A DNA stretch of 64,000 bases, taken from NCBI RefSeq assembly GCF_019097595.1, contig NC_080719.1, positions 20,066,001 through 20,130,000 of the forward strand, written 5' to 3'. This DNA comes from Hemibagrus wyckioides. Lineage: Eukaryota > Chordata > Actinopteri > Siluriformes > Bagridae. The translations under genes were made by a program, and so were the position numbers. Below the pieces are notes generated by a model. The model was not told the DNA's origin and made no database searches. It saw only the letters and a list, made by a program, of their open reading frames with translations. This document shows, piece after piece, positions 21,754 through 33,169 of this stretch; position 1 is the first letter of the stretch, and each line of letters starts with the position of its first letter.

Positions 21754-22100
21754 TAATTCACTACAGTGTACAGTTACATACAATGTTGGTGGTTGAAGAT
21801 AAACATCTTCAAATTTTAACCGGTTATGAACAAGCACTCAGGGCATCTCAGAAAGCAGAAACGAGTTTGATATCATCATTTACTTTGAAGATTTCTCACA
21901 TTTGTGAGAAAATAAATAATTATTTGAGGATATTTTTGGAACCTTTCTGTTAATATGCTCCTAGTAGGCTGGGGAAAAACAGAACTAGTTATAAAATTCT
22001 AAGAATTTTTAAACCACTTTCATATGAGCTTCATATTAACCACCACTGTGGTGCGTGACAGAACAAATACATTCATTGCTGAACATAAGCACCGGTGAAA
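21754..22100 (+). repeat. Repeat X, copy 3, right part
   Basis: Resumes after the Tc1-like insertion with 'gaacaagcactcagggcatc', 'ctcagaaagcagaaacgagt', 'tcatatgagcttcatattaa' and ends at 'gctgaacataagcaccggtg'. Together with 21131-21251 it gives one of the fullest copies. Confidence 0.82.
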
Positions 22101-23095
22101 AAAAATAAAGAGTTTAAAGAAATCTGTGTATACAGAACACTTTGGCTCATGAAGGGAAATAAGACTGAATGTTCTTAGAAATAAAAGGTCCTACAAAACA
22201 TAATGCTAAGAAAATTATCTAGGTCTAGCTCTATGAACATTTGCTGGCTGGGGTATGGACACAAGGCCAGACAGGAGTTTGCACTAATAGGTTTCAAATT
22301 TCTAAACTGATACGGTAATGAACTGAACGAAAATCTTCTTAGTAGTAAATCTGTCAAATTGGAGCTGTGGTCTGCCAGTCATCCAGAGCAGTTTTATGTG
22401 CCATATGGCAGAATGCACCCATTGGAGTTTTTTAGAAACATTTTGAATGACTATGAATACAGATTGTCTTTAATGAGGATAATGTATGAAATTGTGTATG
22501 TGTAAGACAAATGGATGTTGTGTTGTTGGGTTGTTTTTGGCTTCTTTTTTTTTCTCTGTGAATCTAGCGTCATTACAGTGCTGCCACTTTTCTGTTTGTC
22601 TGTTCCCTGGGTCCACAGCGTACCATCAGCCCACGTGCACAAAAACACATTTACAGGGCAAATCTACTGCGTATGTGCAGACATGATTGTGGGTTACGGT
22701 GTGAGATTGTAAACTGTGTGTGTGTGTGTGCAGCTTTAGATCCTTTTTTTCATGGTGGTTTTGGCTTCATTCGATTGATCTATGAATTTCCTCGTCCATT
22801 TGCCGAAAGATTCCCACTGAATCCATTTGGTGTATTTCTTTTTTCTTTGGCCTTTTTTTTTTTTTTTTTTTTTTTTTTACTTCCCAATTTGTTCCACACT
22901 TCGAAGCCGCTCTTTGTAAGAGGAGAGTGGTCCGTGGCTGTAGCAATGATGAGGAGAAAATGAAAGAGAGGGAGAAAGGGATGGAAGAAGAGTGTGTGAA
23001 ATGGACAAGTTGCTGTTTAGAGCAGCAGCTGGAAATCAGAGAGTACAGAAGGAGAGGGACAGACCGTATCGAAATAGCTACTTCATTATCGTGTA

Positions 23096-23098
<3 letters not shown>
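22101..23098. other. No gene recognised; poly(T) tract
   Basis: Unique-looking sequence with a 28-base T run at 22852-22879 and a GT tract near 22716-22730. Short open frames show no domains. Clusters of ATTGATT-like and octamer-like words are too few to call. Confidence 0.5.
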
Positions 23099-23126
<28 letters not shown>

Positions 23127-23130
23127 TTGT

Positions 23131-23166
<36 letters not shown>

Positions 23167-23205
23167 CACCAATTTATTGTGTATGTGTGTGTGTGTGTGT
23201 GTAAG
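23099..23205. repeat. (GT)n, (GA)n, (GT)n compound microsatellite
   Basis: Three dinucleotide tracts in series (about 23099-23126, 23131-23165 and 23179-23202). Confidence 0.93.
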
Positions 23206-23789
23206 AGACTGAGAGGGAATGATTTAAACTGCATCTTCAATCATGTTATGAGAAAGTGTCAGACTGTACATGTGTGCATGGGTGTACGTGACAAATCCTC
23301 ATATGTGCCTCAAATGACAGGTGAACTGGGGCCTTAGAGACAAACACACAGCTTATGCCTATAAGTGAGCACTTACCTGCTCTTGCAAGTGAACTGCTTT
23401 CTGAGTAGGAATAATAACAGCTCTAGGATCTCTTTTCAATCCTGAGCTCGAGTCCCTATCTGTTCAGAGCTCTCTCTGTGTCTGCAAGGGTTTTTTTTTT
23501 TCAGGTTCTCCAGTATTCTCTCACCTCCCAAAAATAAGCCTCTATGCTAAAAAGTGTGTACGAGTGTGTGATGATGCTTTGCTAATGAAGTGGTATCTAA
23601 TATATAGCATTTGTGGTTATTTTAATAAGATTCATGTACTGTATATTACATTACATTAATCACGTATATTACATTAATTCTACTTATTACACATTAAATC
23701 TTAACCCCACCGGCTATTGAATCAGCTTGGAATCCATTAGATCCTGGAAGGAAATGTTTTTGTGTTCTGCTGTCCTTCAGGTCTCCAGC
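23206..23789. other. No gene recognised; small LINE remnant
   Basis: A weak LINE 3' remnant ('aggttctccagtattctctc', 'cacctcccaaaaataagc') lies at about 23500-23575. The rest is unique-looking. Confidence 0.45.
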
Positions 23790-24033
23790 CTCCCAATGCA
23801 TCTAACCGTTTTCTGTAACTCTTCTCCTACACGGGGTTACAGGGAATCTGGAGCCTATTCCAGGCGATCAAGGCACAAGAACGGGAAATCCTGGATGCTG
23901 TACACACTTATGCACACATCTACAGACTACGGGAAAACATCAGTCAGCCTACAACAAGAGTCTTTGGACTAGGGGAGGAAATGGGAGTACACAAAGGAAA
24001 CCCCTGAAGCACATGTAGAACATGCAATGTCAT
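23790..24033 (+). repeat. LINE-type 3' fragment
   Basis: Reads 'ccgttttctgtaactcttct', 'acacggggttacagggaatc', 'ggagcctattccaggcgatc', then 'cagtcagcctacaacaagag', 'tctttggactaggggagg' and 'agaacatgcaatgtcatgg'. This is a common fish repeat, better preserved here than at 3062. Confidence 0.6.
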
Positions 24034-24574
24034 GGCAGAAAAGGGAAAAACCAAGGAAGACCCCCAACCCAGGAAGTGCAAGGCAAACCACTAAATGACT
24101 GTGACCCCTTAGATTGCTCAGTCTCTTTTCGAAAACATCAGTCAGGCTTGGGGTCAGTTAGAACTCAGAAAAAAATGGCCTGGATTAATCTCAATGCTAG
24201 AGGTTACAGTAAGGGTACAGAATAGCTTCTGAATCAATTTATGTACATTTACAAATCACACAATCGCCAATTACGTTTTGGAGGCAAGTTGATGACTAGG
24301 GAAAGTGAGGGAACGGGGCCATGTGCTCAGCCTGAAAGATCTGAGTGGGAGGAGCTGAAATAGAATGTACTAATCATTGCAACTCCAAACATATAAAATG
24401 GGTCCCTGTGAGATGTGGGGTGGTACAATCATTGTTCCCTGTATCCTTTGTAATGTACAATGTATTAAACAATTAAACAACAATTAAATTAACAACAATT
24501 AAACAATGTAGGTAAAAATGGCTCACCAGGTAACATAAAGGTTTTTTTTATTATTTAAAAGTTTTTAAAGGCAT
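24034..24574. other. No gene recognised
   Basis: AT-rich sequence with a duplicated 'aacaattaaa' tract near 24465-24505. Nothing supportable. Confidence 0.5.
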
Positions 24575-24830
24575 AGTGACTAGAATGTTTGCCTCGAACC
24601 TTCGAGTTGGCAGTGTGATTCCATTAGCTACCCTGTGTGCTTGCCTAGAGGTTTCCTCTGGGTACCCCCCCCCCTCCAAAAGACATGCATTATAGGCTGA
24701 TTAGCATTTCAGAATTGTCCATGATGTGGGATTTGACCTCTGATGTCCCCTGAGTCCCCTGAGACTGACTCTAGGGTCAACATGACCCTGGCCAAGAGAA
24801 GCCTTACAGTAAATGAATGAGATATTAAAT
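24575..24830 (+). repeat. LINE (L2/CR1-type) 3' end
   Basis: Remnants 'gaggtttcctctgggtac', 'ccaaaagacatgcattatag', 'ctgattagcatttcagaatt' and 'gagactgactctagggtcaa', ending 'acagtaaatgaatgaga'. A run of nine C at about 24666-24674 interrupts it. Confidence 0.55.
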
Positions 24831-24967
24831 GTGCATAATTCCAAAGGTTTTGCCAACTGAGACATATATACCAGTGGTACAGAATCTGTATTCCAATACC
24901 ATGCAATTTTACAGTACTTATTTCCTCTAATTAAAAAATTTATATTTACATTGATTTATTTGGCTTA

Positions 24968-25075
24968 TCCTGAGCAAGCTTTTGAGTTGATCATCTGAGG
25001 GTTAAGCATCTTGTTTAAGAGCTCTTGCTGATCACTAGCACAAAACCCTGACCACTGGGCCATCACTGCCCATAG
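24968..25075 (-). mobile_element. tRNA-derived SINE fragment, reversed
   Basis: Reverse complement gives 'gggcagtgatggcccagtgg' at the A-box end and 'gatgcttaaccctcagatga' downstream. The B box is degraded and the tail missing. Confidence 0.55.
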
Positions 25076-26735
25076 GTAGGATATTAACCACAACAAAACA
25101 GCACAGATAGTCAAATGTTTTACACAAATCAACCCTGACAATGGAATGCTTAACCATTACTGCATATAACATAACGAACTTTAGGTTTCCACAGTCCTCT
25201 GTTTCAAAATCAAGCATTTTCACCAAATGTTTGGGGAAGTTCCTGAAAAGACAGACGAGATGGTGGGAATACCAACTAGATGTGAGTTCTTCATTTGAGA
25301 CAGAGCAGGGCTAATGCAAGGTTACAGCCATAAATAAGGAAACCTGAGAGAAAAAGAGGGCAGAACTCAAAGGGTGAAAGAAAGTAGAGGTCTGAGAGTT
25401 AGAAGAGATCGCTGATCATTGCGAAGTTCCTATGACAACTCCTCTTTCTTTAAACATCCTTTCATTCATCTGGTCAGGTCAATGTCATTCTAGGTTTTCA
25501 ATGCGCTCCCTCTCTAGGCACTTGGCTGTCTGGTATTGTTGCAAAACAAGAAACTAAAGCGGCCAAGCACCTTTCATCCCCGCACATTCACCACCTACGT
25601 GCTTCCAAATGTCATGCATTCAGTTGGGAGGCTTCTCAAAGTGCAAATACAATGGCACACAACTAGACACACACTTGCACCTGCATGCTGACACACACGC
25701 ACACGAGTACTGAGTAACCTTTAATACCACTCTTCTGTCTACCCCTCCCTAGAATTGAGAGTCTAAACGGATCAAATAGGAGATTGAAGGTGAAGTTTGA
25801 TGTCTCTTGAGGAGACCCAGGTGCTGCTCAAGGCTCCTAACGCTGAACTCCCGTGTCCTGACATCCCAAACCTTATAAATCAATCTGCCCTTCGAACAGT
25901 CTGATGAAATTATTTGACAGTGGAGCAAGAAGAACATGACGACACCTTGCTGCAAGTCTGCCCTGCTTGGCAGTAGAACAACCTCGTCATCAGCGTTGTG
26001 ACACTGATATAATCCCATGCTGACATGCTCAGGGAGATCCTGCTTATATGATGCTTTGTGACCAGGAATAAGCTGAGTATTCTTATTACATGCTTGATTA
26101 AGTAAAGGTTTTCACTTATTGCCTTTTTTCCAGTGGCAGACTCACTCGTTCACAATCACTCAGTCACTTGCTCACACACTCACTCACACACACAGATAGA
26201 GCCATCTTTTGGTGCATGCGGGGATCATTTTCAGCTTTCGGTTTTCAAAGGCACCTGGGGAGATACCGTGATGTGGCAGATTTCAGCAGGAAATGTTATA
26301 GAAAGTGAGAGAGACACACACAGAGAGAGAAAGAGAGAGTAGTGTGTCTGTGTGGTTGCTAAGGAACTGTCTGAATGAGCCCGAAATTGTACTGTCTGGT
26401 GTCCATCAAAGTGCTAGCACGTGAGCAAGGTACTGTAGGAGCTCAAACCATTCTCCTTCTTTTGCTTTCATCTGCAATCCAGCAAAAACTCAACCCGGTA
26501 TGATGTACAAAAGCTAACCGATGGCTTCTAGATGCTATCATTCTGAAGGTACAGCATAGGTCATTGTTTACTTGATGGAGTTTGTTCAATTTATTAGTTA
26601 TGTAGACTTGTGCAATTCCCAGATTTTAAACAAGTGAACTGATGAGAAAATCAGTTCATCCATAGACCAGTCTTATTCCCTAACCCTAGGTTGCTTTGTT
26701 CCTCAAAAACCTGTTGAATATATTCTAGCCTAGGT
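25076..26735. other. No gene recognised; possible old unique DNA
   Basis: Repeat-poor stretch with short CA and GA tracts near 26180 and 26310. An 89-codon minus-strand frame (25749-26018) shows no known domain. Moderately CpG-containing but no promoter-like block. Confidence 0.5.
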
Positions 26736-26982
26736 TGTTGTTATTCTTTCAGCTGCTCCCTGTTTGGGGTTACCACAGCAGATCATTTGGTCCACATGTA
26801 TCGATTCGGCACAGGTTTGTACACCGGATTCCTTTCCTGACCCAGCCCTCCCATTTAATCCATGCTTGAGACCAGCACTGAGAGTTAACTTTTCAGTGGC
26901 TGGGTTAGCACCCTGCCCGGGAACCAAACCCAGGCTGGGGCAATGAGAGCACAGGATTCTGCCACTGGACCACCAGGAGGCT
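26736..26982 (-). mobile_element. tRNA-derived SINE with RTE-like tail, reversed
   Basis: On the minus strand: 'agcctcctggtggtccagtg' (A-box region), 'gggtttggttcccgggcagg' (B-box region), 'gagttaactctcagtg'-type body, and a tail around 'gtggtaaccccaaacaggga' then 'gcagctgaaagaataac'. The last part resembles the 3' end of Rex3/RTE LINEs of fish. A third SINE lineage in this window. Confidence 0.75.
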
Positions 26983-27059
26983 CATATTCAAGCCTAGGTG
27001 AATATTAAAATTTATAAATCAATCAACCTTAAGACTGAACTCAATGACGTTGATTATTT

Positions 27060-27840
27060 TGTTTCACAAGTCAAGGGTAGTGAACCATCAGCTTCCAAAG
27101 TTGTGTTGGAAGCAGGAAAAGTGTAAGGATCTGAGTGACTGTGACCACGTCCAAATTGTTTTGGCTAGACGATTGGATCAGAGCATCTCCAAAACAGCAG
27201 GATATATGGGGTGTTCCTGGTATGCAGTGGTTAGTACCTACAAAAAAGTGGACAGTCAAGGTTCACTTTTCAGCAAATGTCAATACAAATTGTTGAAAAA
27301 GTGAATGCTGGCTCTGATAGAAAGACTCTGAAGACACAGTGTTTCACAGCTTGTTGTGTATGGAGACCGCTCAGATTGACCATGCTGATTTCAGTCCACC
27401 TACATTAGACATGTGAGCATCAGAACTGGACCATTGAGCAACAGAGGAAGTGTGATGATTCATATTTGCTTTTACATCATGTGTCCATTGCTTACCTGGG
27501 GAAAAAAAAGATGTGAAATTCTTTCATTACATATCCCATCCAACAGTGCCAGCTTTGCAGTGTTGGGGCTTCAACCCTGATCTTCCAGTCAACAACACAG
27601 AGCCCTAACCTCTTGAGCTACCACCACCACATCTTTGTGGAGAAGGCAAGCCGGTGGAGGCAGTGTGATACTTTGAGCTCATGTGGATGATACTTTGACA
27701 TGTAACACCTACTTACACATTGTTTCAGACCAAGTGCATCCCTTCATGGCAACAGGGTTTCCTAATAACAGTGCTACACTGCAAAAATTGATCAGGAGCG
27801 TTTTGCGGAACATGACAAAAGTGTTGAAATGTGTCCAGCT
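27060..27840 (+). pseudogene. Tc1-like transposase remnant, third copy of the 12367 family
   Basis: Holds the N-terminal part absent at 12367: [15 protein letters not shown] then [11 protein letters not shown], a helix-turn-helix region. It continues with remnants such as LHIVSDQVHPFMATGFP. The DNA-level order follows the family but the frame is broken repeatedly, a segment with the second catalytic Asp is deleted, and a SINE sits inside it (27500-27632). Ends are not clear. This is the most decayed of the three copies. Confidence 0.75.
27500..27632 (-). mobile_element. tRNA-derived SINE nested in the Tc1-like remnant
   Basis: Reverse complement shows 'gtagctcaagaggttagggc' (A-box region), 'cagggttgaagccccaacac' (B-box region) and 'ggatgggatatgtaatgaaa' (tail). 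It interrupts the transposon between 'gcttacctgggga' and 'gaaggcaagccggtgg'. Confidence 0.75.
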
Positions 27841-29178
27841 AGTGAAACAGACATCACCATTCATGTAACCGGCTCCAGTTATTAAGAGCACATGCATGTT
27901 CATTCCTATGTACTGTCAGTATGCCATTGTGCATTTCTCCATCATTTCATCAAGGCTTCCTCCTTGAAAGGAAATTACTGCAATTACTTCATTCAAAACG
28001 AGTCACTCTGCTTTTACTTGCCCCCTTTTACTGACATAAAAGCATCTCTTTTATTCACTGCCATTTTTCTTAGAAACAATTATACCGCAGTGCTGGATGT
28101 TCAGTTCTTTTAGACACAACAAATACATTCCTACCACTTTGACCCATGTAGGTCTGAGTTTGTTATTCAGTAATAGAAAATGTTGCAATTACAAGAATGA
28201 AGAATGTAAATGTGTAAGTCCGGGTGTTGAAAAGGAGTTTAATGGGTTAACTGCCTATTTCTGCCAAGTTAATTGTGCTTTATGATGCTCCGTATATGAC
28301 AATTGTTTGTTACAGGTAGTAGCAAGGGTCAATTTGTATATGCTTTCCCTTCTTCAACTGATCACACACACATAAAGAAACACACCACACTTACATACTA
28401 AAGTCTAAATATTCTCTTTTCCAGGTTTACAGCTGTCTTGATCAACTTCCATCCTCTTGGTCTGTTTCCATATTTCCGAATTAAAATAAAAGCATAGATA
28501 ATTAGTCCAGGCCAGTTTCAAGACACCACCAGGTGGTGCTAAAGTGCCAGTGACGCTTGCATTTCTGTCTCCACGCAACACCATGTGTTCACCAGATCTC
28601 GTTTCAGCGTCCACGTTAATCGAAAGAACTGATGCTAATTTCTTTGGAACATTTTCTTAGGTTTTCTTTCATTCAAAGTCAGAGCAAGCAAATGGGCTTC
28701 CTCAGACTGACCAGATCCTGACATTCATTTGAATGCAGGGTATCAATTCACTCCCTGGTTGTTTACCATGCAAAGTATATGAGCACAAGATCTGTGCTCA
28801 CATCTGCATATGGGTCACTTGTTGTTCACTTACACAACACAAACACAATCGTCTTATATACAAAGAGTCGTGCTGTTTCTTTCTATAAAGCATTCACTTA
28901 ATATGTGACGAACGTTCCATAATCGTTGCTGCCATGATGCTCTCTGATGCTGGCAAGAGGATATGCATTATAATATTCCAGTATAGTGAAGTAGCTGTGC
29001 AGAATAATGAACACGATTCTCTTTTTTTGTTGTTGAAAAGTGATATAAAAATAGCACAACACTTACATAAAACAAATATATTTCAAATCAAGCACAGTGT
29101 AAATATGACATTTGATTCTTTAGGACTGTGAGCATGTGAGAAATCTGAATCCAGCCAGCAGTCGTCTTCCATCTCCAG

Positions 29179-29180
<2 letters not shown>
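27841..29180. other. No gene recognised
   Basis: Repeat-poor, AT-rich, with no open frame of note. The texture from about 28700 to 28990 (for example 'ctgatgctggcaagaggata') is unique-looking. Confidence 0.5.
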
Positions 29181-29220
<40 letters not shown>

Positions 29221-29231
29221 ATCTCTCTCGG
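29181..29231. repeat. (TC)n microsatellite
   Basis: TC dinucleotides with one or two interruptions. Confidence 0.93.
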
Positions 29232-29739
29232 GTGAGAGGATGCGACACATGAAATTGGTTACATGGCTGACTTGGCTTGGTAGCCAAAGATAATAGCAGG
29301 AAACAGCTGTGAATTGCTGGTTTCATACTTTTCACGATCATGCGTCAATTTGAACAAGGTAAAGATACAAACCATTGAGAAATGCTTCGCACCTATTTAA
29401 GAATGTGTTGAGGAGGGAGAAAAAAAATGCAGGGAGGGAGATGCAAAAATGTATGGGTTAACATCCACCCCATTGGACCTGCTCAACTATTGCCCCCCTC
29501 CCCCAGGGGGTATTGATCATCCATCAACATTCATTACCTGTTCTTGTGCAAATCACAAGGAAGCTGCAGATCAGACTGACACCCATTTAACAGATGCTAT
29601 TTTGGATAAAACAACAACAAAAAAAAAATCTATCAGGACCCAGTTTCCACCTTTGTTTTTCAAGATCTCAAATGATCATTTCCACACATCCTTAAATCAC
29701 CGAGTTCAGTGTGTAAGGGCTAGGCCCTGATATTTCTGC
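29232..29739. other. No gene recognised
   Basis: Unique-looking sequence including the C- and G-rich 'ccccccctcccccagggggt' around 29493-29512. A 93-codon open frame (29449-29730) has no domain. Confidence 0.5.
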
Positions 29740-30060
29740 TCTGCTGTGTGCCAAATAAGCTGCCGGATACCTACGCTTTATTTCCACATCAAAGGATTGA
29801 GTAAGGAGGCTGCCTTAACAGGAGCACTGATAAGAGTCATGAAGACTTAGAGGGAAAGCTCAGTGTCTTATTCCCCCTAGCTTCCAACCCACTGAAGTAG
29901 CACAGCAGGGCACGGCTGCAATCATTTCAGATTTACACCACTGCTATATTTCTTAATAGAATATTTCCCTTAATTGCAAGCAGTAAATAATGAGTTGTGA
30001 CTCATTTCCAAATAGGCAGCTTTGCCTGAATTAGCTGGCGGCTTTAGCTTTAGACTTTGA
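29740..30060. promoter_or_regulatory. Candidate conserved non-coding block
   Basis: Free of repeats, with CAAATAAGC, CATCAAAGG (TCF-like), TTAATTGCAAGCAG and GTAAATAATGAG motifs and balanced composition. This texture resembles developmental enhancers in gene deserts. Inference only. Confidence 0.35.
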
Positions 30061-30829
30061 GTAGTCTCTCTCTCTCTCTCTTTCTTGTGAGATTTCAATA
30101 TCTGGATTTGTATATTATGTTGAATTATTGTCAGTCCAGCATAGTGAAAGAGCATCATGGGAAAATGGGAAATAGCCTTATCTCTGCATCCTGTTCTTTC
30201 AGCCCTGGTCCTGGTAAATGACCCCTTTGTCCTCGTCTTTTTCAATGAGAGTATAATAATGATAATTGTGGACTAAATTGCAGCTTGAGAACAGAGAAGG
30301 CTGACAGTAGCTTCCTGGAGCTGTGTTCTTCTTGTGCCCCTGCGGTCATCTGTGTACCGCATAAACACTTGCAACACACACATACACACACACACACACA
30401 CACAAAGGCTCTGATATACAAAAAGATCCCTCCCACCACTTGTACTCTGCCTATGTGGTCATTTGTGTTACTTAATGCTGAGGGAAAGGCATAGTCTCTC
30501 TCACACACACACACATACAAACAGACACACAGACACACACACAAACAGCACCAGTTTAATGGCAGCGCGAAAAATTCAGATTTCTGAGCTGCCTCTTGTG
30601 TTTTTCCGAGGACAAGCTTAGCAGAAGTGAAAAGAAAAGAAGAGAAAAGCAGGAAAAAAGGCAATGTGTGAATTAGTCAAGGGCAACCCAAAAAAAGGTG
30701 AAGAGAGACATCTTTATCCTTGATGGAGTCTTTGACCTCATTAGAATTACTTTGTTGGTGGGGGGAAAAAATGAATCCGAATGTGTGATTCTGCTAAGGA
30801 ACCTAAAGGCATGTCTGAATGTGGCTGGC
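30061..30829. other. CA/GT microsatellites and unique DNA
   Basis: CA tracts at about 30375-30404 and 30500-30541, separated by unique-looking sequence. A 140-codon minus-strand frame across them is a repeat artefact. Confidence 0.6.
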
Positions 30830-31140
30830 AGATGAAAACAATTTCACTCGCTCTCGCTTAATTATGTCTTTCACTTCTCTAATTGCCAGACTGCATGGAG
30901 GCAACATGCACCCAATTTGTTAGATAGAGCGAGCAAGTAAGATATTATTTGATGATTAAAGGCAAGGTGGAAGGAGTCCTTTGCATTTCATTGTTGATGA
31001 ATTAATCAGGATGTAATTCCTGAAAATTACTGACAGGTGACTTTATAAAAATTGCACTAATAATCTTCTTGGCAGCAAAAATGACACCGCTTCTATGGGA
31101 ACTGCATATTTATTCAGACGAGATGTGTGAATTCCACACG
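30830..31140. promoter_or_regulatory. Candidate enhancer with adjacent POU and SOX motifs
   Basis: TTTGCAT at about 30980 is followed directly by CATTGTT at 30989, then GATGAATTAATCAGG (homeodomain cores). The block also holds CTTAATTATG and GATGATTAAAGG and has no repeats. Adjacent POU and SOX sites mark many neural enhancers. No expression evidence is available here. Confidence 0.4.
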
Positions 31141-32699
31141 GCCATATATTGCTCATGCTTTCCCCGCCTTCTCCGTCTGTTCTCCCACACACTTACCCCT
31201 TCTGTTCACTCCCCGATTTGGTCTTCTGCTCAGGCAGACTGATCTCCTCTTCTGTGCTGGATCTGCTGTAGATCTTTTGCATTGGTAATTCTCTACACTG
31301 GCTCACACTGACCAAGCCCTGTTCTGTTCTCTTCGCTCTGTGCGGTCTGACAGAGGAAGCGTCAGATGCTGCCCGACCACCTACTCAGCCTGCATAAGCC
31401 ACGGCTGCAAAGCAATACCCTCAACAGAGGAACGACAGATAATAAGAATAAATCCTAACATGCACAAAAAAAAATCTAAAAGAAGAAACACACAGAGAGC
31501 GAGAGAGAGAGAGAGAGAGGGAGGAAATCTTTTACAACCTTTCAAAGTACACAAAATGCACCAAAGTTTCCCGGTGCCTGTATTTACGCCGGAGAAGGAG
31601 ACAAATGCTTTCGGTGGCACGGCTCAGCTTGAGTTTCATTTTCATCAGTAATACAAAGATAGGCTCTGTATTAGGTCACCCAGATTCGACGGTTTTTTAG
31701 TTTTCGACATTTTACTACTCCTGTGCTTGTGTGCATTGCCTGAAATAATGCGATGACCCAACTCGATGATAACTCACGAGGTAAAAAATCACTCTGACCC
31801 ATTTTGATGTAAAGTAGTGCAGCGTGCTATTCTCTCTATATCTCCGTTCTTTACGGCTGAAACGAACAAACCGGAGCGAGCCGTGTCTCCGCCGTCTATA
31901 AAGAGTGTTCCCTTACACAAACCAATTTATTACAATTCCCACAAGATAGAAAACGCAGCCGAGTTGGATGATACTGTTTTCTTATAGCCGATGATAGTCC
32001 CTGAAGGCCGGTCGAAAGTGAGAACAAGGGGAGAAAAAAAAAGATTCCCGTCGAGAATCTCTTCATCCCGGCGTGACGGATGGAGGGTGTGTAAAAATGT
32101 TATGTAGAGTGCTTGAATCATTACTCTTGGGTGGTATTTGCTGTAACGCTTGGGAGTTGGCTGGACTTCAGATCTGATCAATAATCACATATGTAGGACA
32201 TTAGGCATCTGTGCCAAGTGTCTGTCCGAGTTAGAAATATATACCAGGCTGGTCGAGCAATCAGGGATTATTCATCTTGACTCCAACATACACGTGCTCA
32301 TCCTTATGGTTTGTGTGAAACAGGCAGCGTTACACTTCAAACACATTTATTATTAAAAGAACAGCAGTAAAACTGTGGGTGTCTTGACTCTAACCGGGTC
32401 TTCAGAAGACAGAAGAGGAATTGCATTAATATAAAAAGCGCGTGCGACAAGGTAATGCACTTTCAGTGGAGTTGCGAGCCTGCCGAATATCCTTTACCTG
32501 AATATGACAAGCCTGACGAGTGATATGAGGTATTAAGAAATGACACGTTCATTAATTACAATGTTTTCATGTTGTGTCGTCGTCTAGTTACCACCAACTC
32601 ACTTTTGATTGGTTTTGACGCTGACTGCTAAGTTACGGAAAAGCTAATCAGGATGATTAGTGTCAGTGCAACTCGCATTGGTAGCTAAAAGGGAGGGTG
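31141..32699. other. No gene recognised; GA tract
   Basis: GA tract at about 31498-31520. A CpG-containing segment (31850-32060) carries 'gtctataaagagtgttcc', TATA-like, but no exon follows it convincingly. Confidence 0.5.
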
Positions 32700-33110
32700 A
32701 ACCCCTTCAACGGCCCCAGACAGCAGCAATTACAGCTATGTTGTTTGTCAGGAGGATGCTTTAGAGTAAGAGCTGGGGGGAGGAAGAAAAAAAAAAAAAC
32801 CCGAATCAATCTTCTATCACTGGAATGAATGAAGAATTAATCCTTGTGGTCTCCCATGAATTGTTTTCCAGTTTCTGACAACTGCTTTCTCTGTCAGTCC
32901 TTTTAATCGCTTGGCAAACTTTAACTGTTTGTTTCTTAATTTAATCTTCTAAACATTAATTAAAAGTGTGAGGAGGGACCGTGTCTGAGAAAGGTGCGAG
33001 CGGGTGTCACTCCAAATCGCCATCCTCTGCTGATCTTCCATTTCCCAAGGTTTGTCAAAGTGACAAAACAATAATTGGAAATATGCCTTTGTGAGCTTAT
33101 CTCACACCTG
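32700..33110. promoter_or_regulatory. Candidate conserved non-coding block
   Basis: Contains 'cagcagcaattacagctatg', 'cattaattaaaagtgtgagg' (a T-box-like half-site next to homeodomain cores) and 'acaaaacaataattggaaat'. Repeat-free apart from one A run. Confidence 0.35.
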
Positions 33111-33117
33111 CAGAACA

Positions 33118-33131
33118 AAGAGAGAGAGAGA

Positions 33132-33168
<37 letters not shown>
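33118..33168. repeat. (GA)n microsatellite
   Basis: Purine dinucleotides with one interruption. Confidence 0.95.

Positions 33169-33169
<1 letters not shown>

Noticed and set aside
25749..26018. 89-codon minus-strand frame
   Set aside because: No recognisable domain, no exon borders and no neighbouring exons.
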